NCBI GenBank assembly: GCA_946627685.1
Contig: CAMOVV010000014.1
Span: forward strand, 1-11,857
DNA from: an uncultured Bacteroidales bacterium
GTDB lineage: Bacteria > Bacteroidota > Bacteroidia > Bacteroidales > UBA932
DNA: 11,857 bases
Direction: 5' to 3'
Made by a program: the position numbers and the translations under genes. The notes under the pieces are model-generated. The model searched no databases, had not been told where the DNA came from, and saw nothing but the letters and a program-made list of their open reading frames with translations. Shown here one piece after another: positions 1 to 5,343 of the stretch (its first letter is position 1; every line of letters starts with the position of its first letter).

Positions 1-353
1 TGTGGATACCAATTGTCTCTGAAAATTATAGGAAATTTCCACTTCTCGACAGATTTAATTCCGACCTTATACCCTGGGACATCGGGATGATGATAGTCTT
101 TTGAATCGCCAACCGTCCAATCAATTATGTTCATTTTGAACAATTTTTCCAGGGCGGCTTCTCCCATTAGCCCTGTAGTGAAGCGTTTCAACTCTTGACG
201 ATTGTCAACCATATGATGGTCTTCAGTCGCCTTCTTTTTCACTATACGATTCGCGAATTCCTTAATCCTTTCTGCATACTCATCATCTATGACAATCCTT
301 TTGAAATTGTCAGAGTATCTGGATACATATTCTTCGTATTGTGCCTCTCCCAT
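1..353 (-). CDS. Putative restriction endonuclease, 5' part only (cut by window edge)
   Basis: This open frame starts with ATG at 353 and runs off the left edge, so 117 N-terminal residues are visible. It starts 11 bases after the stop of the methyltransferase fusion, so it is almost certainly in the same operon. The visible part is charged and mostly helical at first. A helix with G64-E65 follows, then H-H-P90-D91 and G98-I-K100-S. This order (glutamate in a helix, then PD, then a short spacer and a lysine on a strand) resembles the PD-(D/E)XK nuclease core, although the residue two before the lysine is glycine rather than D or E. A restriction nuclease is the likely role because of its position behind a C5-methyltransferase. 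I do not recognise the exact family or a recognition site. It could instead be an accessory subunit of the nuclease fused to the methyltransferase. Confidence 0.7.
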   Translation of the reverse strand, partial: MGEAQYEEYVSRYSDNFKRIVIDDEYAERIKEFANRIVKKKATEDHHMVDNRQELKRFTTGLMGEAALEKLFKMNIIDWTVGDSKDYHHPDVPGYKVGIKSVEKWKFPIIFRDNWYP

Positions 354-364
354 AGTCGCACTAT

Positions 365-2170
365 TTATAAGCTTATCTCAGATTCAAAGGCAATAAGGTC
401 AGCTTTGTCTTGCTCACGTTTCAAGCTGATAGAAAAAATCACATTAGCATTATAGGTGTTGGACAATTTCGTAATCCTAAATGTGTCGCTCTCTGTCCTT
501 TTCATCTGGAAATCAAATTTTCCCCCAGTGCGGACTAATTTGTCGCCATCAAAGCCGGGTAATTCGACCTCAACATAATGTCCATCTGAATGTAGGTTTC
601 TGCTTCTTATGCTACTTACATCCAGAAGGGACTGTATTTCTTCCAAGTCAGAGCTACTCGGATTTGAGGAGCCGCTCTTCTTTATTCTGAAAACAGCAGA
701 GATGTCATAGTATTTTTCAAAGTTGTCAATATTGAAAACCACATAATCATTCCCTTTTGTAATCAGATACTTCGAACCGCGCTCTACTTTGTAATGATTC
801 TTTACCCAGTCATAGAATAGCTTTTTTTCAAAAGCTAATGGTTTTGTAGAAGGAGTGTTGTAGTCAAAATAATTCTTTTCCATCTCCTCAATAATCTTTT
901 TTGAATATTGGTTGAGAGGAAATTCATTCCTTTGGGAGTACGCAAAACTCATTGTGCTATCGTTCGGGAATAAAACGAATTGTCCACATTGCGCTCCTGC
1001 CATTTTTGTTTCCATAGAGAATAAACTCTTGCCTCCCTTCTTGACATAAATGTCTGGCTCGTGAGAATTGTGACCGCCGGACGGAATGAACTGACAGCCC
1101 GTCTTGCCTGAATATTTACGGTTAAGATAATCCGCACATTCTCTTTCAAAAATTTCCCAATCTTGTAGTGGCATAGTCTTTTTATTATTTTTGTTTGGTT
1201 TCTTTATCGATTTGAACAATTCTATTAGTTGATCCCCTAAAGCTTGAATTACGCCTACAGTCATCGCATTTCCGGCCTGCATTAATAAATGCCTGTCAGA
1301 TACGACATTGTAAACCTTATCGGCATATTCACGCGGAAATCCTTGAAGCAATAGAGCTTCGTGACCCGTTAAAGAATATATTTTGCCGTTTTGAACATAT
1401 AGGATGCCGTCTCTTTGAGACCGCAATGTGGGAACCTTACCATCATAGATTCTAAGATCCGACATTCTAGTGTCCAGGACTTTTCCCTCCATTTCGAGTA
1501 AATCTGGCATTGTGTATTTTCCGCCATTCGCCTCATTATTGAGGTATCCCTGAAGGTAATCCTCCATCCATTCGGAGATTGGTCTTCTATCTGTCAAGAA
1601 ATCAGATAATGCCGGTACGGGTTTATGCTCTGGCCATTTGAATTTATTAATGTCAAGCCCGGTATTTCTGTTTACGCCAATGAAATACACTCGCTGCCTC
1701 ATTTGTGGCACTCCGTAATCAAGGCTGGTCAAAACTTTATACACTACGTCGTAACCTGCGTTGTTTAGTAGTCCGACTATGGTTGCGATTGTTTTTCCTT
1801 TGTCGTGAGTGACGAGCCCTTTTACGTTCTCAAGAATGAAAGCTTTAGGTTGAGTCTCCTGAAGAATTCTCGCAATATGGAAGATAATTTGACCTCTTAT
1901 GTCATCAAATCCTTCTCTTCTGCCTATTACCGAAAAAGTTTGGCAAGGAAATCCTGCTATCAAAACATCAAATTGTGGCAGTTTTTCTGTCTTAATTCTC
2001 TTGAGATTGCCATAATTCAGTTCTCCGCCCGTATCGAACATTAACCTGTAGGTGGTTGCGGACAGTCTACTCGTGTCAGAATAACCGATGGATTTCATCC
2101 CCACCCGCTCAAGTCCCAGACGCCCGCCACCGATTCCTGAACACACATCAAAGAATGTATTCAGTTCCAT
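365..2170 (-). CDS. C5-cytosine DNA methyltransferase fused to a PD-(D/E)XK nuclease-like domain
   Basis: The protein has 601 residues. Residues 1-320 form a C5-cytosine methyltransferase. Motif I lies at about 6-21 (F-D-x-C-S-G-I-G-G-G, cofactor binding). The catalytic loop has P75-C76-Q77, with C76 as the nucleophile. E114-N115-V116 is motif VI and Q156-M-R-Q-R160 is motif VIII. A target-recognition region follows at about 180-270, then motif IX (L-T-x-x-E-A-x-x-L-Q-G-F-P) and G300-N301 of motif X. All catalytic parts are present, so it should transfer a methyl group from SAM to cytosine in a specific site. Typical stand-alone enzymes end about here. This one continues through a lysine/asparagine-rich linker (321-332) into about 270 more residues with P372-D373 and E387-T-K389, a clean PD-x(13)-ExK nuclease signature, followed by A-Q-C-G-Q-F. 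I infer methylation and cleavage in one polypeptide. Motif I begins almost at the N-terminus, which supports the ATG at 2170. Its AT-rich composition differs from the right-hand genes. The recognition sequence cannot be read from the sequence. Confidence 0.9.
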   Translation of the reverse strand: MELNTFFDVCSGIGGGRLGLERVGMKSIGYSDTSRLSATTYRLMFDTGGELNYGNLKRIKTEKLPQFDVLIAGFPCQTFSVIGRREGFDDIRGQIIFHIARILQETQPKAFILENVKGLVTHDKGKTIATIVGLLNNAGYDVVYKVLTSLDYGVPQMRQRVYFIGVNRNTGLDINKFKWPEHKPVPALSDFLTDRRPISEWMEDYLQGYLNNEANGGKYTMPDLLEMEGKVLDTRMSDLRIYDGKVPTLRSQRDGILYVQNGKIYSLTGHEALLLQGFPREYADKVYNVVSDRHLLMQAGNAMTVGVIQALGDQLIELFKSIKKPNKNNKKTMPLQDWEIFERECADYLNRKYSGKTGCQFIPSGGHNSHEPDIYVKKGGKSLFSMETKMAGAQCGQFVLFPNDSTMSFAYSQRNEFPLNQYSKKIIEEMEKNYFDYNTPSTKPLAFEKKLFYDWVKNHYKVERGSKYLITKGNDYVVFNIDNFEKYYDISAVFRIKKSGSSNPSSSDLEEIQSLLDVSSIRSRNLHSDGHYVEVELPGFDGDKLVRTGGKFDFQMKRTESDTFRITKLSNTYNANVIFSISLKREQDKADLIAFESEISL

Positions 2171-2255
2171 ATCGCAGCATACGAAACGTCATATTGCGAT
2201 GCCTCGCAGTAGAAGTTTCGATTGGTAAAATGTTAATTGCTCTTGCTAACAGAAG

Positions 2256-2263
2256 CAAATGTA
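2256..2263 (-). promoter_or_regulatory. Candidate -7 box for the restriction-modification operon
   Basis: On the minus strand this reads TACATTTG, a full match to the Bacteroidota -7 consensus TAnnTTTG. It lies about 86 bases before the methyltransferase start, just downstream of the small membrane-protein gene. No TTTG at the usual 17-23 base spacing is clear, so only the -7 half is supported. The remaining 85 bases up to 2171 hold no gene that I can see and would be the leader. Confidence 0.35.
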
Positions 2264-2270
2264 GCGCTTT

Positions 2271-2534
2271 TTATCTGAAATATCGCTCAATACGCTGATT
2301 CTCGCAGTAATGTTTCAAAACAAGAAAGGCTTCTGCCCGGCTGCTATATATGGGCGTAAACAGTGATGCCCAGAATCCTTTCTCTTCCTTTACAGCGCTG
2401 CCTGAGAACTGCGTCTCACGGTTCTTCTTACGAAACTGCTCACGCTTGATACTCTCTACGATAGACTTGACTATCAGATAGAGAACGAGAGCAGCTAAAG
2501 CGGCAAGTCCGATGTATATGAGGATTTCCTTCAA
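2271..2534 (-). CDS. Small hypothetical single-helix membrane protein (TTG start)
   Basis: The frame encodes 87 residues. Residues 4-23 are strongly hydrophobic (Ile, Leu, Ala), which fits one membrane helix at the N-terminus. A basic segment follows (K-R-x-x-F-R-K-K-N-R), then a polar cytoplasmic-looking tail. A TGA stop lies in frame three codons before the TTG at 2534 and no ATG follows early, so TTG is the only common start that keeps the helix. No good ribosome-binding site precedes it. The gene is on the same strand as the methyltransferase and ends about 100 bases before it. I do not recognise the family. The helix plus basic tail argues for a real gene, but the weak start and short length leave doubt. 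Confidence 0.45.
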   Translation of the reverse strand: MKEILIYIGLAALAALVLYLIVKSIVESIKREQFRKKNRETQFSGSAVKEEKGFWASLFTPIYSSRAEAFLVLKHYCENQRIERYFR

Positions 2535-2573
2535 AGCAAGTCAGCGTGTTTAATAATTCAAAGCTATGCTGGC

Positions 2574-2596
2574 GTGAGCCCTTTGTGAGCCCTTTG
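2574..2596. repeat. Direct repeat copy 1: two tandem 11-mers
   Basis: The 11-mer GTGAGCCCTTT occurs twice head to tail (2574-2584 and 2585-2595), plus a final G. The same 23-bp double unit returns at 2686-2708 with 21 of 23 bases identical. It lies between the small membrane-protein gene and the broken winged-helix gene, at the edge of the AT-rich restriction-modification region. Tandem short units of this type can be arm-type sites of tyrosine recombinases or regulator binding sites; no recombinase is visible in the window. Confidence 0.7.
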
Positions 2597-2609
2597 GAAT
2601 TAAAGGATA

Positions 2610-2625
2610 GAATATAAGAATATTC
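2610..2625. other. Small inverted repeat in the 137-bp gap 2535-2671
   Basis: GAATAT-AAGA-ATATTC is a perfect 6-bp inverted repeat with a four-base loop. It is AT-only apart from the outer G/C pair and lacks a following T-run, so it is too weak for an intrinsic terminator. Apart from this and repeat copy 1, I see nothing gene-like between 2535 and 2671. Confidence 0.3.
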
Positions 2626-2671
2626 AGAAAACCAAATACTTACAAATCATATCAGCCGTCCTTCGCCCAAC

Positions 2672-3022
2672 TCACTCGGTGAATTTTGAGCCCATTGTGA
2701 GCCCTTTGAGGGTGTAGTATGTTCCCTTTCCTGTCGTACCTTTGAGCTCAAGATAAGCGGACAAAGAAGCCAATAGCCGTGTTGCGGTTGGCTTACTGAC
2801 TTTGGCCATCTCTTGTACATCAGTATTCGTTATACGACCATTCTTCAAGGCGAATTCCACGGCCAGGATGCCACGCTCGCTTATTCCCGCCTCTTTGAGT
2901 TGCGCCGCAGGACTATTGTAGAAAGTGACCATCAGGCCGCCCAAGGAGGTGTCGAATACCGGGACGAGGGGACCCGAGGGAGGATTCCCGAACAGATACT
3001 TTCGGACGTTGTCCGCTGTTTC
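2672..3022 (-). pseudogene. C-terminal remnant of a winged-helix protein (AlbA_2/divergent-AAA regulator type)
   Basis: An open frame runs from a TAG at 3023-3025 to a TGA at 2672-2674. It contains a short beta segment (P-V-F-D-T-S, then L-M-V-T-F-Y) followed by a winged helix-turn-helix: a helix around I-S-E-R-G-I-L, then N-G-R-I-T-N-T-D-V-Q-E, then V-S-K-P-T-A-T-R-L-L as recognition helix, then a G-T-Y-Y wing. A strand ending V-T-F before such a winged helix is the usual C-terminus of proteins with an N-terminal AlbA_2 (divergent AAA-4) DNA-binding/ATPase domain, normally 400-500 residues. That N-terminal part is missing and no ATG occurs before codon 30 of the frame (ATG at 2934, or TTG at 2944). 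The same frame resumes on the far side of the TAG with METISAYI. I read it as a decayed fragment. The alternative is a small stand-alone DNA-binding protein of about 86-90 residues. Confidence 0.55.
2686..2708. repeat. Direct repeat copy 2: two tandem 11-mers
   Basis: TTGAGCCCATT (2686-2696) is followed by GTGAGCCCTTT (2697-2707) and G. It matches copy 1 at 2574-2596 in 21 of 23 positions. This copy lies inside the last codons of the winged-helix remnant, so part of that C-terminus (K-G-L-T-M-G-S) is encoded by the repeat. The bases flanking the two copies do not resemble each other, so the repeat is limited to the 23-bp unit. Confidence 0.65.
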
Positions 3023-3102
3023 CTAAATATATGCACTGATTGTCTCCATAATTCGTTTTCTCGCATTATATACCTGCTTTGTTAAAAGCAAAATGAAAAG
3101 AG

Positions 3103-3134
3103 TTTGGAAATATGAGGGAGTTTGGATAGATTTG
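3103..3134 (+). promoter_or_regulatory. Bacteroidota-type promoter for the beta-lactamase/propeller gene
   Basis: TTTG at 3103-3106 is followed after exactly 20 bases by TAGATTTG at 3127-3134, a complete match to the primary Bacteroidota sigma-factor promoter (TTTG, spacer 17-23, TAnnTTTG). Transcription should start near 3140, ten bases before the ATG at 3150. The promoter lies inside the upstream extension of the open frame, which argues against the ATG at 3093 as the main start. Confidence 0.65.
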
Positions 3135-3149
3135 AGGAAAAGAACGAGC

Positions 3150-5321
3150 ATGAAAGCGAATAGTATAATCCGGGCAACGACAGCTGTCGTTATTGCGGCC
3201 GCCATAGGGGGATGCATCTATCTCAACGGTTTAATGCCTGTCATTACAGGTTATGCAGCGAAGAACATGGCTTCCGCAGTCTTCATATCCGGAAGGAACC
3301 CCGTTGAAGTGAAGGCCCTGGACCTGGATTTCTTCCCCGTAAAGTTAAGCGCGGTAAAAGTCGATTATGAAAAGAAGACTGCCACCGGCCGTTTTCTCTG
3401 GTATAAATCCGTTGCAGCATTCAGGGAGGGGTACGGTGTAACTCTTCTCAGGGGGAAGGGCAGGAAGACGTTTTCCGCTGATTCCTTCCCTCTTCCGCAG
3501 CAACCAGGATACACTGATCCGCTAGTGATGGGAGACCCGGAAGAGATCGCTCGTCTCGAACCTGTAACGAAGGCGCTGTTTGAGAACCACACCTACAGAG
3601 ACACGCCATTCGCATTCGTCGTCCTCCACAAGGGAGCCATAGTGGCGGAACACTATAGGGAAGGATTGGACCGTAACGCCAGGCTCCTGAGCTGGAGCAT
3701 GGGCAAAAGTTTCACCAACGCATTGACAGGTCTGATGTATGGAGACGGCCTGGTGGACATCAATGCCCCGATGGATATTCCCCAATGGCAGGAAGACGGA
3801 CGTAAAGACATCACCCTCAAAGACCTTCTGCAGATGCAGAGCGGGCTGGAATGGCGAGAACAGTACAACAACAGGTCTGATGTGAATTTCATGTTGTTCC
3901 GCGAGCCCGACATGGGCCTGTACGCCCTCTCGAAGCCTCTCGAATACGAACCTGGAACGCACTGGTACTACTCCAGCGGCAGTACCAACATAGCGATGCG
4001 CTATCTGCGGAGCAAGTTCGGCTCTGACAAGGAGTACTACTCATATATGAGGGAGCGGCTTTTTGCTCCGCTGAGCATAGCCAACCCTTGTTTCGAACCC
4101 GATATGTCCGGTACCCCGGTGGGATCGTCCTACCTCTATGTCACCGCCCGCGACTACGCCCGGTTCGGACAACTCTACCTCGACGGCGGACGTATCGGGG
4201 ACAAGCAGATTCTCCCTGAAGGCTGGGTAGATTTCACGGTCGCTCCGGCGTCGGGAAGCGACGGAAAATATGGAGCCTCCTTCTGGCTGAACAAGGATCG
4301 CGGATGGAAAGATATTCCCGAAGATATGTTCTCCTGCCGGGGATTCAACGGGCAGGGGATATTCATCGTTCCCTCTCAAGAACTCGTAGTCGTTATTCTC
4401 GGACACTCGCCGGAAAACGACCACCACCGGCTTATGAGCGACATTATCGGAAGTCTGGCGCCGGAGCCTGCTGAAAAGAAACTTACCAGCATCCTCCAGG
4501 TGCTTGACACCAAGACAGGGAATGTCCGGACGGTCAAGGAGTTTCCCGGCAGGATTGAAGCGCCGAACTGGACTGTGGACGGACGATACCTGATATACAA
4601 CAGCGGGGGACGTATCTGGCGGATAGCACCGGACGGCGGGCAGCCGGAGGAGATACCGACAGGCGAGGTTACGGGTTGCAACAACGACCACGTCCTGTCT
4701 TCGGACGGCCGGTATCTGGCGGTAAGCGGAGGGTCTGCCAAATTAATAGGTTCAAGGATATTCATACTTCCGATTGAAGGCGGAGAGCCGCGGCTTGTTA
4801 CGCCTGATTCACCAAGTTATCTTCACGGATGGAGCCCGGACGGCAGGACTCTATGCTACTGCGCACAGCGAGGCAGGGAGTTTGACGTCTATACAATCCC
4901 GGCAGAAGGAGGCAAGGAAGTGCGCCTGACCTCCGCTACGGGGCTCGACGACGGTCCCGAATACTCCCCCGACGGCCGCCATATATGGTTCAATTCGGTA
5001 CGCAGCGGCCTTATGCAGATATGGAGGATGAATGCAGACGGTTCAGACCAGCGCCAGATGACCTTCGACAAGGACCTCAACTCCTGGTTCCCGCACGTCT
5101 CCCCCGACGGCAAGAAAGTCGTCTTCCTTTCCTATCAGGCTGGAGACCTCAAACCTGACGAGCATCTCCCCGACAAACACGTATGTCTCAGGATAATGAC
5201 CCGCAAAGGGAAAAGAGTCCGCACGCTTCTGAAACTGTTCGGAGGTCAGGGCACCATAAACGTAAACTCATGGGCGCCTGATTCCAGACACATAGCTTTT
5301 GTAAGCTACCGGCTGGAATAA
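3150..5321 (+). CDS. Serine beta-lactamase-fold hydrolase fused to a TolB/PD40 beta-propeller
   Basis: From the ATG at 3150 the protein has 723 residues; the frame is also open from an ATG at 3093, but a promoter lies between the two. Residues 6-27 form a hydrophobic helix, a signal anchor or possibly a lipoprotein signal (I-G-G-C, C22). Residues about 130-435 are a beta-lactamase-related domain of the PF00144 type (esterase/6-aminohexanoate-oligomer hydrolase branch). S183-M-G-K186 is the SxxK nucleophile motif, Y274-S-S the YxN-equivalent, and G-F-N-G-Q-G at about 408-413 the third active-site strand. From about 450 to the end there are six PD40-like blades with the repeated S-P-D-G-(R/K) signature, as in TolB and in prolyl-oligopeptidase propellers. 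The propeller may screen substrates or bind a partner. The substrate is unknown; esterase or peptidase-like hydrolysis in the periplasm is more likely than antibiotic resistance. It converges on the next gene with a 22-base gap and no terminator hairpin seen. Confidence 0.88.
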   Translation: MKANSIIRATTAVVIAAAIGGCIYLNGLMPVITGYAAKNMASAVFISGRNPVEVKALDLDFFPVKLSAVKVDYEKKTATGRFLWYKSVAAFREGYGVTLLRGKGRKTFSADSFPLPQQPGYTDPLVMGDPEEIARLEPVTKALFENHTYRDTPFAFVVLHKGAIVAEHYREGLDRNARLLSWSMGKSFTNALTGLMYGDGLVDINAPMDIPQWQEDGRKDITLKDLLQMQSGLEWREQYNNRSDVNFMLFREPDMGLYALSKPLEYEPGTHWYYSSGSTNIAMRYLRSKFGSDKEYYSYMRERLFAPLSIANPCFEPDMSGTPVGSSYLYVTARDYARFGQLYLDGGRIGDKQILPEGWVDFTVAPASGSDGKYGASFWLNKDRGWKDIPEDMFSCRGFNGQGIFIVPSQELVVVILGHSPENDHHRLMSDIIGSLAPEPAEKKLTSILQVLDTKTGNVRTVKEFPGRIEAPNWTVDGRYLIYNSGGRIWRIAPDGGQPEEIPTGEVTGCNNDHVLSSDGRYLAVSGGSAKLIGSRIFILPIEGGEPRLVTPDSPSYLHGWSPDGRTLCYCAQRGREFDVYTIPAEGGKEVRLTSATGLDDGPEYSPDGRHIWFNSVRSGLMQIWRMNADGSDQRQMTFDKDLNSWFPHVSPDGKKVVFLSYQAGDLKPDEHLPDKHVCLRIMTRKGKRVRTLLKLFGGQGTINVNSWAPDSRHIAFVSYRLE

Positions 5322-5343
5322 GACCGTTTCTCCCAAATTCACT

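Noticed and set aside
2646..2660. ATCATATCAGCCGTC here and ATCATATCGGCCGTC at 9342-9356 (14 of 15 identical), which might link the remnant zone to the breakpoint.
   Set aside because: A 15-mer with one mismatch is expected a few times by chance in 12 kb on both strands, and the flanks show no further similarity.
3522..3962. Long minus-strand open frames inside the hydrolase gene (also 4041-4691).
   Set aside because: They are shadows of a GC-rich coding strand: the plus-strand protein has full catalytic and repeat motifs, while these have none.
3150..4500. Antibiotic-resistance role for the beta-lactamase-like domain.
   Set aside because: The domain belongs to the broader esterase/peptidase-like SxxK group; Y-S-S replaces the YxN, no canonical KTG is seen and the propeller fusion is unlike any resistance enzyme.
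5322..5343. Terminator between the convergent stops.
   Set aside because: Only 22 bases with no inverted repeat of useful stability; T-rich bases alone are not enough.
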